Shown piece after piece: positions 34,172 to 44,367 of a stretch of 64,000 bases of DNA. Origin of the DNA: Polyangia bacterium (GTDB lineage Bacteria; Myxococcota_A; Polyangia; Nannocystales; Nannocystaceae); contig JAUHWG010000001.1 in assembly GCA_030424595.1 (NCBI GenBank), positions 372,001 through 436,000 on the forward strand. Direction: 5' to 3'. Positions within the stretch are counted from its first letter, which is position 1, and each line of letters opens with the position of its first letter. The notes below the pieces were generated by a model. That model was not told the origin of the DNA, ran no database searches, and worked only from the letters and a program-made list of their open reading frames with translations. The translations under genes were made by a program, and so were the position numbers.

Positions 34172-35969
34172 CCGCGCCGCTTACGCTCGCGCCGACCCGC
34201 GCCATCCCGCCGCGGTTGCCGACGCGGTCGCAGATCACGTAGGGGCGAAGGACTCGCTTGCCGTCGTCGTCGACGCCGAGCTTCGTGTCGTAGACCATCA
34301 GCCGCTCGAGCTTGAGGTCGCTGCCGGTGATGTCGCCGTGGGCCTTCGCCTCACGACAGACCCGGTTGATGTAGTAGGCGTTCAGCCGCATCGCCCGCAG
34401 CTCGCGCAGCTCGCGGTAGATCGCGTCCTTGGCCGCGGCGAAGCCCTCATCCGTGCCGCTCTCCTTGCGGTCGACCCCGGCCAGGACGAAGTCGTCGCCG
34501 ACGGCGAAGACCCGATCCATGAGCCCGTCCGTCGCCTCCGCCTCCCAGGCGGCCGTGACCACGTCGGGCCCGAGGCTCGGCATCGGCTTCTCCTTGGCGA
34601 AGAGCCCGGTCACCTTGAGGAGCGGACGATCGTCGCCGGCCTTCGCGGCGTCGGCCCCTTCTACAGCGCCGCCGAGCTCCGGGACATCAGCGACCGGCAG
34701 GGCGTCGATGCCCCCCGCGCCGCCGAACGCCGCCGCCTCGTCGACCGTCTTGAAGACCTCGCCTATCGCCTTGCCGCCCTTGATCGCCTCGAGCGCCTCT
34801 TGGGCGGCCTGACGGGCGAGGTCCTTGCCGCGCGAGCGCATCAGCGCCTCCTCGGCGAGCTCGCGGAGCGCCTCCTCCTCGGGGACGTCGCCCTCGCGGA
34901 CGCCGTCGACCTGGACGATGTAGAAGCCGTCGTCGCCCTCGACCACCGCCGACGGTGTGCCGACCTCGAGCCCCTTGGCGGTCTCGTCGACGATGTACTC
35001 GAGCCCGGAGCCTGTGCCCTCGATGCTGACCCAGCCGTAGTCACCGCCGCGGCGGGCGGTCCCGGGATCGTCGGAGAGCTCGCGGGCGAGGGCGCGCATG
35101 TCCTCGCCCTCGGCGAGGCGAGCCGCGGCCGCGTCGATCTTCGCCTTCGCCGCTGCGATCGCGGCGGCGGCCGCCTCTTCGCTCGCGGTCTCCTTGGGCT
35201 TGGTGATCTGGATGAAGCGCAGCCGGACCTGCTTGCCCAGGCGGGTGAAGCGGACGCCCTGGGCCGCATAGGCCTTCTGCAGCTCCTCTTTGTGCTCGGC
35301 GAGGAAGCTCGAGACCTCAGCCTCGCTCGGGTCGACGAGATCGGCGTAGCTCGACGCCTGGAAGCGGGCGTAGCGGATCGAGACCTGGTTGGAGCGCTTG
35401 TCGTAGGCGGCCCGCACTTCGCTCCCGGCGACCGGCGTGCTCGCCGTGATCAGGTCACGGACGGTCCGCGCCAGGATCTCGTCCTGGAGGTACTCCAGGT
35501 ACTTGGCCTCGGTGACGTTGAAGGCCGGGAGGAAGCGGCGCTTGAACCATTCGTAGTTGAACTTGTCGCCGCGCAGGAGGTCGACGGTCTCGCCGAGGAT
35601 GATCATGTGCCCCTTCAGGACCATCTCCTCCGCGTCGGCCTGGGTCGCCTCCATGCCCATCTGGTCGGCGACGTCGGCGAGCAGCTCGCGCTCGATCACG
35701 GCCTCCAAGACCTCCTCCTTGAAGCCCATCAGCTCCATGAACTTCGGGTCCATCTGCGAGCGCGGCATCATCATCTGGGAGATGGCCATGTACTCGTACT
35801 GGTAGTCGCCGTCCTTGATGGCGTCTCCGTCGACCTTGACCAGGGGCTCATCGCCCAAGCTGATCGCGTCGCTCGGCAGGCCGAACGAGAGGCCAAACGC
35901 GAGGGCGAGGACGCCGAGGACAATCCAGATGACGAAGCTCTGGGTGGCGTTGCGGAACGTCTGGATCAT
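34164..35969 (-). CDS. ppiD: PpiD-like membrane-anchored peptidyl-prolyl isomerase
   Basis: 601 residues. One N-terminal transmembrane helix (FVIWIVLGVLALAFGLSFG) anchors a periplasmic chaperone: a SurA/PpiD N-domain (about 30-230, with VIERELLADVADQMGMEAT), a parvulin-like region (about 245-370, IRFIQITKPK-type strand, LSDDPGTARRGGDYGWVS, DGFYIVQVDGV) and a long C-terminal helical domain. The order matches PpiD. It should help newly exported proteins fold near the Sec translocon. It is divergent from mreB across 352 bp and overlaps the following hypothetical gene by 8 bp. Confidence 0.88.
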   Translation of the reverse strand: MIQTFRNATQSFVIWIVLGVLALAFGLSFGLPSDAISLGDEPLVKVDGDAIKDGDYQYEYMAISQMMMPRSQMDPKFMELMGFKEEVLEAVIERELLADVADQMGMEATQADAEEMVLKGHMIILGETVDLLRGDKFNYEWFKRRFLPAFNVTEAKYLEYLQDEILARTVRDLITASTPVAGSEVRAAYDKRSNQVSIRYARFQASSYADLVDPSEAEVSSFLAEHKEELQKAYAAQGVRFTRLGKQVRLRFIQITKPKETASEEAAAAAIAAAKAKIDAAAARLAEGEDMRALARELSDDPGTARRGGDYGWVSIEGTGSGLEYIVDETAKGLEVGTPSAVVEGDDGFYIVQVDGVREGDVPEEEALRELAEEALMRSRGKDLARQAAQEALEAIKGGKAIGEVFKTVDEAAAFGGAGGIDALPVADVPELGGAVEGADAAKAGDDRPLLKVTGLFAKEKPMPSLGPDVVTAAWEAEATDGLMDRVFAVGDDFVLAGVDRKESGTDEGFAAAKDAIYRELRELRAMRLNAYYINRVCREAKAHGDITGSDLKLERLMVYDTKLGVDDDGKRVLRPYVICDRVGNRGGMARVGASVSGAGG

Positions 35970-37353
<1,384 letters not shown>

Positions 37354-37377
37354 GCCTGCGCCGGGCGGATAGCGACG

Positions 37378-38262
37378 ATGGCGACCTCCTCCAGGACCAT
37401 CCGCGACGTCTTCGTCGTCCTCCTCCTCCTCGGGATCCCGCTCCTCCTCCTGCGCTCGGCGACCCAGGATCCGCACCGCCTGAGCCCCTTCGACCGGACC
37501 GTGCGGCGGATCGGCGGACCCCTGGAGGCGGGCCTCGGCTACGCGGCGACGACGGTCGGCTCCTTCTTCGAGCGCTGGCTCTTGCAGGCGCGCCTCCAGG
37601 AGATCAACGCCGAGGTCAACGGCGAGAACCGCCTCCTCCGCCTCCGCCTCCGCGAGCTGCTCCGGGTCGAGGAGGAGAACCGCGAGCTTCGACGGTCGCT
37701 GCAGATGCGCGACAAGGTCGCCGAGGACATGCTCGCCGCCGAGGTCACGGCGTTTGAGCAGTCCCCCTACTTTCGCGTGCTCAAGCTGGTCCTCGATCGC
37801 GGCGACAGGTTCGTCCTCCCGGGGATGGCCGTCCTCGCCGACACCGGCGTCGTCGGCCGCATCGATCGGGTGACCGACGATCGCAGCGACGTCATGCTGA
37901 TCACCGACCCGCGCTCGAAGGTCGCGGTCGAGGTCGCCCGCACCCGCGCCGCCGGGATCCTCGAGGGCGCCGGCGAAGATCACTGCATCGTCGTCGTCGC
38001 CTCCGAGACCCCGGTCGAGGTCGGCGACTTCATCCAGACCACCGGCGTCGATGACCTCTTCCCCAAGAGCCACCCCGTCGGCCGGGTCGTCGCCGTCGAG
38101 AACCTCGTCGGTGATCAGCAGCGCCTCGAGGTGCTCCCCGCGGTCCGCTTTGATCGCCTCAACATGGCCTGGGTGATCCTCGCGAGCGCCCCCCCGCCCG
38201 ACAGCCAGGCCGAGCTCCGACGGGCCCAACCCGCAGCCCGAGGGCTCCAACCCCTGCGCTAG
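37378..38262 (+). CDS. mreC: Rod-shape protein MreC
   Basis: 294 residues. One N-terminal transmembrane helix (VFVVLLLLGIPLLLL) is followed by a coiled coil (about 70-110, EINAEVNGENRLLRLRLRE) and the beta-rich periplasmic domain with VLDRGDRFVLPGMAVLADTG and VGRVVAVENLVG. MreC links MreB and MreD to PBP2 and activates it. It starts 24 bp after mreB and ends 7 bp before mreD. The C-terminal tail after the last beta-strand is short and Pro/Ala-rich. Confidence 0.95.
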   Translation: MATSSRTIRDVFVVLLLLGIPLLLLRSATQDPHRLSPFDRTVRRIGGPLEAGLGYAATTVGSFFERWLLQARLQEINAEVNGENRLLRLRLRELLRVEEENRELRRSLQMRDKVAEDMLAAEVTAFEQSPYFRVLKLVLDRGDRFVLPGMAVLADTGVVGRIDRVTDDRSDVMLITDPRSKVAVEVARTRAAGILEGAGEDHCIVVVASETPVEVGDFIQTTGVDDLFPKSHPVGRVVAVENLVGDQQRLEVLPAVRFDRLNMAWVILASAPPPDSQAELRRAQPAARGLQPLR

Positions 38263-38269
38263 GTCGGCC

Positions 38270-38830
38270 GTGCTCAGCGCCTCTCTCCTGATCGCCCTGG
38301 GCTGGATCCTCACCGCGGGGATCGCCGGGCTCAGCCACGCCTTCTCGATCACCCTGGTCCTGCCGGCGACCAGCGTCATCCTCCTCTGCCACGTCGCCTT
38401 CGATCGCGAGCGCAGCCTCGCCGCGGGGATGACGATGGCGATCATCCTCGGCTACCTGGAGGACCTCCACCAGGGTCTGCCCACCGGCACCCTCACCCTC
38501 GCCTTCGCCCTGGTCTACCTCGCCCTCTCCTGGCTCAGCCTCCGCCTCGCGGTCAGCGGCAGCATCGTCCGCGCGCTCACCGCGCTCATCGCCTGTTTCG
38601 CCGTTGACCTCCTCACCTGGGGGATCCTCGTCGCCCTCGCCGACCCCCTCGGGATCTCCCGCGAGGGCCTGCGCAGCGGCCTACGCATGATCCACTGGCA
38701 CGCGCTGGCGACGATGCTGGCGGCGCCGGCGGTCTGGGGCATGATCGCGGGGCTTGACGCGTTTGTCCGTCGACGGCGTCGGGGCACCAAGAGCGCAAAC
38801 CCCGGCACCCAGCTCCCCTTTCGGCACTAG
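38270..38830 (+). CDS. mreD: Rod-shape protein MreD
   Basis: 186 residues with five or six hydrophobic helices (SASLLIALGWILTAGIAG; TLAFALVYLALSWLSLRL; LTALIACFAVDLLTWGILV) and a basic C-terminus. MreD proteins are poorly conserved, so identification rests on length, membrane topology and position directly between mreC and mrdA. The acidic residues in GYLEDLHQGLPTGT fit the MreD signature. The start is GTG at 38270, 7 bp after mreC. Confidence 0.88.
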   Translation: MLSASLLIALGWILTAGIAGLSHAFSITLVLPATSVILLCHVAFDRERSLAAGMTMAIILGYLEDLHQGLPTGTLTLAFALVYLALSWLSLRLAVSGSIVRALTALIACFAVDLLTWGILVALADPLGISREGLRSGLRMIHWHALATMLAAPAVWGMIAGLDAFVRRRRRGTKSANPGTQLPFRH

Positions 38831-38842
38831 CGAACGACCCCC

Positions 38843-40903
38843 GTGAGCAGCCTTCAACGCAGCGAAGATCTCCGCAGCCTCGTGCCTCGCCTCCAGGTGA
38901 TGGCCCTGGTAGCGACGCTGATCTTCATCGCCCTCCTGGGACGGCTCTGCCAGCTCCAGATCCTGGAGGGAGAGCACTACACCCGCAGGGCCGAGCGCAA
39001 CTTCATCAACGAGATGATCGTCGAGGCGCCGCGCGGCCGGGTCTTCGCCAGCGGCAGCGAGGTGCTCGCGACCAACCGCCCGGCCTACACCCTCTACGTC
39101 ACGCCGATCCCGCGGGTGACCGTCGAGAGCGAGGATCCGAAGGCGCCGCCGGTCGGCGCCCGCGTCCCCCTGGACGACGCCCAGATCGAAGAGCTCGCCG
39201 AGCTTATCGACTTCGTCGACCAGGACGACCGCGACGCGTTCTTCGTCAAGATCGCCGACCGCCGCGCCGACGAGCTCAACGGCAAGTACCCGCTCGCGGT
39301 CCGCTCGAACCTGAGCTGGGAGGAGTACGCGCGGATCGAGACCCGCCGCGAGGCGCTCGGCGAGTGGGTCGAGATCCGCGAGTCCGCCCGCCGCTACTAC
39401 CCCAAGGGGGAGCTGGTCGCGTTCCTCACCGGCTACGTCGGCGAGATCACGCCCAAGGGCCTGAGCCAGTCGGCGGGGGCCTATCGCCTCGGCGATCGCG
39501 TCGGCAAGACCGGCATCGAGCGGCAGTGGGAGAACTACCTCCGCGGTCGCCTCGGCCGCAGCTCGCGGGTCGTCGACGTCCACGGCCGCGCCGTCCCAGA
39601 GCCGCCGCCGGATGCCCTCGCCGCCCTGCCGCCGATCGAAGATCCGATCCCCGGCCAGGACATCCACCTGACCATCGACCTCGAGCTGCAGAAGATCGCG
39701 AGCGACGCCTTCGAGGGCAAGCCCGCCGGGGCGGTCGTCGCCATCGAGCCCCAGACCGGGCGGATCCTGGCGATGGTCTCCGTCCCCTCGATCGACCCCA
39801 ACCGCTGGCAACAGCCGATCCCCCGCGCCGACTACCAAGAGTGGTCCGAGAGCCCCTACAAGCCCTTTATCGACCGGACCGTGCAGGAGCACTTCTTCCC
39901 GGGATCGACCTACAAGGTGGTCTCCGCCCTGGCGGCCCTCGACGATCCGACCTTCGATCCCGAGCGCGAGGTCGTCTGCGACGGCTTCGTCAAATACGGC
40001 GGTCGGAAGTTCAAGTGCACCCACAAGCACGGGCCGGTCAACCTCCACCAGGCGATCGTCGAGTCCTGCAACGTCTACTTCTATACGCTCGCGATCGAGG
40101 ACGTTCTCTCCCTCGAGCGCCAGGAGATCTTCGCCCGCCGGACCGGCCTCGGCGAGCGCACCGGCCTCGGCCTCAACTCCGAGACCAAGGGGATCATCCC
40201 GACCGAGGCCTTCGAGGCCCGCGAGGGGACCTACCAGCGCGGTGTCCAGCTCAACTCGGCGATCGGCCAGGGCAACGTGACCGCGACGGTGCTCCAGGTC
40301 GCCGTGCTCTACGGCGCGATCGCCAACGGCGGCCAGGTGATGACGCCCTACCTGGTCGACCGGATCGAGACCCACGATCGCAAGCTGGTCTTCGCCTCGA
40401 CCCCGCAGGTCCGCCGCGATCTCGCGGCGATCGTCCCCGCCGATCGCCGGCGGATCCATCAAGCGCTGATCGGGGTCGTCAACGATCCGCTGGGCACCGC
40501 CTACTCCGAGCGCCTGCCGAACATCACCGTCGCCGGCAAGACCGGGACCGCCGAGGTCGGGACCGAGATCTCCCGCCGTCGTCGCAAGAAGAAGGACGAG
40601 GAGCTCGAGAACCCCGACTGGGACACCACCGAAGACCACGCGTGGTTCGCCTCCTACGCCCCCGCTGAGAACCCGCGGATCGCCGTCGCGGCCTTCGTCG
40701 AGCACGGCGGCGTCGGTGCCGACGCGGCCGCGCCGATCGCCATGAAGCTGATCGAGTACTACCTCAGCCGGACCGAGGATCCCTCGTCGGCGCCGATCCG
40801 CCCCTCCGGCGTCGCCCCACCCCTGCCCGGTCAGCGCGCCCTCGACTCCGCCCCCGCAGGCCCGCAGGGCCCCCGCCTCGGCCAGCTGGGAGGGCCCCGA
40901 TGA
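38843..40903 (+). CDS. mrdA: Penicillin-binding protein 2 (transpeptidase)
   Basis: 686 residues. An N-terminal transmembrane helix (VMALVATLIFIALLGRL), the pedestal/dimerisation region (APRGRVFASGSEVLATNRPA) and the class B transpeptidase domain are all present. Active-site motifs: Ser355-x-x-Lys358 in FFPGSTYKVV, SCN at 408-410, and KTG in VAGKTGTAEV (about 554). It crosslinks peptidoglycan during side-wall elongation as the partner of RodA, whose ATG overlaps this gene's TGA (ATGA at 40900). The C-terminal tail after the transpeptidase domain is Pro-rich and extended. The GTG start is preceded by mreD with a 12-bp gap. Confidence 0.97.
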   Translation: MSSLQRSEDLRSLVPRLQVMALVATLIFIALLGRLCQLQILEGEHYTRRAERNFINEMIVEAPRGRVFASGSEVLATNRPAYTLYVTPIPRVTVESEDPKAPPVGARVPLDDAQIEELAELIDFVDQDDRDAFFVKIADRRADELNGKYPLAVRSNLSWEEYARIETRREALGEWVEIRESARRYYPKGELVAFLTGYVGEITPKGLSQSAGAYRLGDRVGKTGIERQWENYLRGRLGRSSRVVDVHGRAVPEPPPDALAALPPIEDPIPGQDIHLTIDLELQKIASDAFEGKPAGAVVAIEPQTGRILAMVSVPSIDPNRWQQPIPRADYQEWSESPYKPFIDRTVQEHFFPGSTYKVVSALAALDDPTFDPEREVVCDGFVKYGGRKFKCTHKHGPVNLHQAIVESCNVYFYTLAIEDVLSLERQEIFARRTGLGERTGLGLNSETKGIIPTEAFEAREGTYQRGVQLNSAIGQGNVTATVLQVAVLYGAIANGGQVMTPYLVDRIETHDRKLVFASTPQVRRDLAAIVPADRRRIHQALIGVVNDPLGTAYSERLPNITVAGKTGTAEVGTEISRRRRKKKDEELENPDWDTTEDHAWFASYAPAENPRIAVAAFVEHGGVGADAAAPIAMKLIEYYLSRTEDPSSAPIRPSGVAPPLPGQRALDSAPAGPQGPRLGQLGGPR

Positions 40904-42024
40904 GGCAGCTCGGCGGACCCAAGACCCGGCTAGGCCGCCTCTTCGGCGCGATCGACTGGGTCGTCGTGACCCTCGTCGGGGTGATCGTCGCCCTCGCGAT
41001 CATCAACCTCAACAGCGCCTCGGGCTCCGCCTGGTCCGGAAAGATCCAGACCCAGATCCGCTGGATCAGCATCGGCGCGGTCGCGGCCGCCATCGTCGCC
41101 GCCTTCGACTACCGCTTCCTCTACCGCATGGCCTACCCCGCCTACGCCTTCGGCGTCGGCCTCCTGGCCCTCGTCCCCCTGGTCGGGATCATGCGCAACG
41201 AGGCCCGCCGCTGGCTCGGCGTCGGCGACTACCAGTTTCAGCCCTCGGAGCTGATGAAGGTGCTCCTGCTGCTGGCGCTGGCCCGCTACCTCCACGATCA
41301 CGGCGGCGCCGAGCGCAAGCGATCACGTCTGCGGCGGCTCCTGATCCCGACCTGTCTCGTCGGCCTCCCGGTCAGCCTGATCATCGTCCAGCCTGACCTC
41401 TCGACCAGCATCATCTGCATCCTCCTGACGATGTCGCTGCTGGCGGTCGGCGAGCTCAGCGTCCGCGAGATGCTCGGGATCGGCATCACCGGCCTGGTGA
41501 CGATGGTCCTCGGCTGGGGCTTCTTCATGCTCGACTACCAGCGCTCGCGGATCGACGTCTGGCTCAACCCCGAGGCCTACGCCGACAACGAGGGCTACCA
41601 GACGATCCAGGCGATGATCGCGGTCGGCGATGGGTCCTTCTTCGGCCGCGGCGTCGGTCAGGGCACGCAAAACGCCCTCCACTTCCTCCCCTATCGCGAC
41701 ACCGACTTCCCCTTCGCCGTCTTCGCCGAGGAGTGGGGCTACCTCGGGACGTCGATGGTCCTGCTGATGTTCCTCTGCCTGGTGATGTGGTGCCTCAACA
41801 TCGCCTCGCAGGCCCGCGATCGCTTCTCCGCGCTCCTCTGCGTCGGCATCGCCGCGCTCTTCTTCTGGCACATCCTGATCAACGTCGGCATGGTCCTGCA
41901 GCTCCTGCCGGTCACCGGGGTCACCCTGCCCTTCTTCAGCCTGGGCGGCTCCAACGCCCTGACGATGATGATCGGCGTCGGCGTCCTGCTCAGCGTCAGC
42001 CGCTCCCGCGAGCGTCGCTCCTAG
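40900..42024 (+). CDS. rodA: Peptidoglycan glycosyltransferase RodA
   Basis: 374 residues with about ten membrane helices, SEDS family. Hallmarks include ARRWLGVGDYQFQPSELMK, GEGLGQ-like FFGRGVGQGTQNALHFLPYR, and FPFAVFAEEWGYLG; the catalytic Asp of SEDS proteins lies in the YRDTDFPFA region. RodA polymerises glycan strands while PBP2 crosslinks them. Translation is coupled to mrdA through ATGA. The C-terminal 47 coding bases (for VGVLLSVSRSRERRS) are copied twice in the non-coding DNA that follows. Confidence 0.97.
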   Translation: MRQLGGPKTRLGRLFGAIDWVVVTLVGVIVALAIINLNSASGSAWSGKIQTQIRWISIGAVAAAIVAAFDYRFLYRMAYPAYAFGVGLLALVPLVGIMRNEARRWLGVGDYQFQPSELMKVLLLLALARYLHDHGGAERKRSRLRRLLIPTCLVGLPVSLIIVQPDLSTSIICILLTMSLLAVGELSVREMLGIGITGLVTMVLGWGFFMLDYQRSRIDVWLNPEAYADNEGYQTIQAMIAVGDGSFFGRGVGQGTQNALHFLPYRDTDFPFAVFAEEWGYLGTSMVLLMFLCLVMWCLNIASQARDRFSALLCVGIAALFFWHILINVGMVLQLLPVTGVTLPFFSLGGSNALTMMIGVGVLLSVSRSRERRS

Positions 42025-42250
42025 CGAGCCGCGCCGAAGCCCGACCGAGCCGACCGAGCTCGCCGAGCGTTGCCTTCCTGCTCGACGTCAGCCGCTCCCG
42101 CGAGCGTCTCTCCTCGCGGACGGCAGCCGAGCCGACCGAGCCGACCGAGCCGACCGAGCCGACCGAGCCGCGGCGAAGCCGCGGCGAAGCCCGAGCTGGC
42201 CGAGCGTCGCCGTCCTGCTCGGCGTCAGCCGCTCCCGCGAGCGTCTCTCC
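41975..42250. repeat. Triplicated 47-nt rodA 3' end
   Basis: Three 47-nt copies at 41975-42021 (inside rodA), 42067-42113 and 42204-42250. Copy 3 differs from copy 1 and from copy 2 at 3 positions each. All keep GTCAGCCGCTCCCGCGAGCG, which includes a CGCTC/GAGCG hairpin. The spacers share CGAAGCCCGA and expanded GAGCCGACC repeats, so the whole unit seems to have been duplicated in tandem. Confidence 0.9.
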
Positions 42251-42378
42251 ACGCGGACCGCGGCGAAGGCTGAGCTAGCCGAGCTAGCCGAGCTAGCCGA
42301 GCTAGCCAGACATGGGCTGAGCTAGCCGAGCCGACCTCGGCTGAACACGGGGAGTGCCGGAGCCTCGACGCGCCGCGG
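42025..42378. other. Gene-free repeat-rich stretch after rodA
   Basis: About 350 bp filled by the echoed rodA ends, four 9-bp GAGCCGACC units (42129-42164) and four 9-bp GAGCTAGCC units (42272-42307) with a fifth at 42319. No gene is supported. It separates rodA from the convergent membrane-protein gene and may act as a terminator region. Confidence 0.65.
42129..42327. repeat. 9-bp tandem repeats, two types
   Basis: GAGCCGACC is repeated four times from 42129, then GAGCTAGCC four times from 42272 and once more at 42319. The second type has TAG on one strand and CTA on the other in each unit, giving stops in both directions. The two units differ at 2 of 9 positions and may be related. Confidence 0.88.
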
Positions 42379-43758
42379 CTACTCCGCCTTGGCTGCGCCG
42401 GTCAGGTCGATCTTCTCCCAGAACCCGTGGATCAGCCAGAACATGCCGACCTCGAACGCGCCGCCCGCCCCCGTCTCACCGGCGAAGCTGTCGCCGAGAA
42501 CCGCCATCGCCCCCGCGACCGCCCCCGCCTTGAGCAGCGATAGCGACGCCTCGCGGGCGCTCATGTAGGCCCAGCTGAGGATGAACCACCCGGCGATGGA
42601 GAGGATCCAGGGCTCACCTACGACGGTGAAGAGCCCGAAGGAGGCGGCGCCGGCGAAGACCCCGGAGAAGAGGAGCGTCAGGGTCCGGCCGAAGCTCAGG
42701 CAGACGAGCCCCCCCGGGACCGCGACCAGCGACCAGGAGAGCGCAGACCAGGCGTAGGGTCCGATGTCCGGGTCGGTCAGGATCTCCTGGGCCTCGACGG
42801 TGTCGACGAACTCGGTCGCCATCTCGGAGATGAAGACGAAGAGGAACGCCGCCGCGATCCCGCGGACGAAGGGCCGCACCGCGACCGCGCCGGCCTTGGG
42901 GTTCGCGGCCTTCGCCTCCTCCGCCTTGACGTCCATCCCGGCGAGGAGCGCCTCGAACTCCGCCCTCTCCTCCGAGTCGTCGTCGGCGTCGTCGTCGTCG
43001 TCGTCGTCAAAGTCGAAGTCGTCGTCGCAGATCTCGTGGTTCTCGTCATGCCCGCCGAAGTCGTCGTCGTCGTCGTCGTCGTCAAAGTCGTCACGCGGAG
43101 ACCCGAAGGGCTTGGCCTTGTCCCGCGACGGGAAGGAGAGCGCCGGTGAAGCGCTGCTCGTGAAGGAGGTGAACGGCGACGACACGGGGACCAGCGCAGG
43201 CTCCGAGACGGACGCTCGCGGCGGGGGCGGGGGCGGCGATGGACGCCGTCTCGGCGGCGGAGGGCGCTGCGCCGCGCCATTCTCCGCCGGCTCGGACATC
43301 GAGTAGGACGGCCGCGCCGAGAGCGTCTCGCTGAAGGTGAGCGGCTTGCGGGTCTGCACAGGATGACGCTCCGCGCGTACCTCCGCCGCCTCTCCTCCGA
43401 CCGCCGCGATCGCCTGGGCTAGCCGCTTCGCGGTCGGCTCGTCGAGGTCGCCAAAGCGGTAGAGCTGGCCACGGACCAGGGTCCGGACCTCATAGCCAGA
43501 CTCGGCGAAGCTTCGGGTCGCGAGCAGCCCCTTCGCCTCCGCCGCGGCGAAGCTCGAGTGGACCCCCCAGTCACCGAAGCGAGCGCAGACGAAGTAGCAG
43601 CTCACCCCTTCGATGACGAGATAACCGGTGAAGAGCTGGCTCGCCGTCGCGACCATCTCCCGCGGTCGCACCGGCCTCTCGAGGTGGTTCTCGAGGGCCT
43701 TGAGCACTGCGGCTCGATCATCGCTTGGGGTCCGTCGCACCCGCAGATCGTCGCTCAT
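42379..43758 (-). CDS. Membrane protein with poly-Asp region
   Basis: 459 residues from the ATG at 43758. The first 130 form a soluble domain (TASQLFTGYLVIEGVSCYFV, then DWGVHSSFAAAEAKGLL). A Pro/Ser-rich linker leads to a very acidic stretch with several runs of Asp (about 232-270, including one of 7 or 8 Asp). The last 130 residues contain four or five hydrophobic helices (GIAAAFLFVFISEMATEF; LVAVPGGLVCLSFGRTLTLL; ILSIAGWFILSWAYMS). The family is not recognised. The start overlaps the end of the DUF2062 gene by about 40 bp, so they are probably co-expressed. The Asp run could bind Ca2+ or other cations. Confidence 0.78.
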   Translation of the reverse strand: MSDDLRVRRTPSDDRAAVLKALENHLERPVRPREMVATASQLFTGYLVIEGVSCYFVCARFGDWGVHSSFAAAEAKGLLATRSFAESGYEVRTLVRGQLYRFGDLDEPTAKRLAQAIAAVGGEAAEVRAERHPVQTRKPLTFSETLSARPSYSMSEPAENGAAQRPPPPRRRPSPPPPPPRASVSEPALVPVSSPFTSFTSSASPALSFPSRDKAKPFGSPRDDFDDDDDDDDFGGHDENHEICDDDFDFDDDDDDDADDDSEERAEFEALLAGMDVKAEEAKAANPKAGAVAVRPFVRGIAAAFLFVFISEMATEFVDTVEAQEILTDPDIGPYAWSALSWSLVAVPGGLVCLSFGRTLTLLFSGVFAGAASFGLFTVVGEPWILSIAGWFILSWAYMSAREASLSLLKAGAVAGAMAVLGDSFAGETGAGGAFEVGMFWLIHGFWEKIDLTGAAKAE

Positions 43759-44254
43759 TCGCGGCCGACGACAAAGCCTTCTCTCGCCCGGATTTCCGCG
43801 CATGGGCGGGCGACACCGACCCCGAGCGCGCGCGCCAACGCAGGACGGCGTAGTAGACGACGACAAAGCTGAGCCCCCCCCCGATCGGCATCAGGACCGT
43901 GCCTCCGGTGAGAAAGGGGCCGACAAGCTCGGAAAAGAGGCGCCACCAGCCGGCGCCGTCGAGCACCCGCAGCTCCTCCCAAGAAGGCGCCTGGAGGCCC
44001 CACAGGCGCATTCCCAGCCAAAGATCGACGAAGTAGAAGAAGGGGCCGGTGACCGGGTTGATGATCGCGGTCCCGAGGTACGTCGCCACTGGGCTCAGGC
44101 GCAGCGAGGGGATCAGCGCGAGGGCCGTGAACATCCCGAGAAAGGGGATTGGCAGGAGCGAGAGGCCGAAGCCGACGGCGAACCCTGTCGCGATCCCACG
44201 GGCCGATCCGTTGAGCGCGAGGAGTTGGTTCAGCCAGGCCCGAAAGCGCTGCAC
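43718..44254 (-). CDS. DUF2062 membrane protein
   Basis: 178 residues with three or four hydrophobic helices. The N-terminal pattern SARGIATGFAVGFGLSLLPIPFLGM and the IINPVTGPFFYFVDLWLG segment (read in two parts) are typical of DUF2062 proteins, a small family of inner-membrane proteins of unknown role. The tail after the last helix is basic and Ser/Ala-rich. It overlaps the downstream poly-Asp protein gene. No metal or catalytic motif can be named. Confidence 0.85.
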   Translation of the reverse strand: MQRFRAWLNQLLALNGSARGIATGFAVGFGLSLLPIPFLGMFTALALIPSLRLSPVATYLGTAIINPVTGPFFYFVDLWLGMRLWGLQAPSWEELRVLDGAGWWRLFSELVGPFLTGGTVLMPIGGGLSFVVVYYAVLRWRARSGSVSPAHARKSGREKALSSAANERRSAGATDPKR

Positions 44255-44334
44255 CCCCGCATTGTAGTGCGCCTAGCGGCAGCAGCACCCGGAATCGCCG
44301 CGACGATCGGCTACGGACAGCCCCCCGCCGGCGC

Positions 44335-44367
44335 GAGAGCACACGCGACTCTTGCCACGGCTCCTAG
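44335..44367 (-). repeat. Post-stop element, copy D
   Basis: On the - strand, overlapping the TAG of the PATAN gene: CTAGGAG, CCGTGGCAAGAGTC, GCGTGTGCTCTC. It carries the core identical to copy A. AGAG and CTCT can form a short stem. It sits about 80 bp before the DUF2062 gene starts. Confidence 0.6.

Noticed and set aside
38681..40705. 674-codon - strand frame opposite mrdA
   Set aside because: It is antisense to a certain PBP2 gene. Low-complexity Asp/Arg/Leu composition is typical of GC-rich antisense frames.
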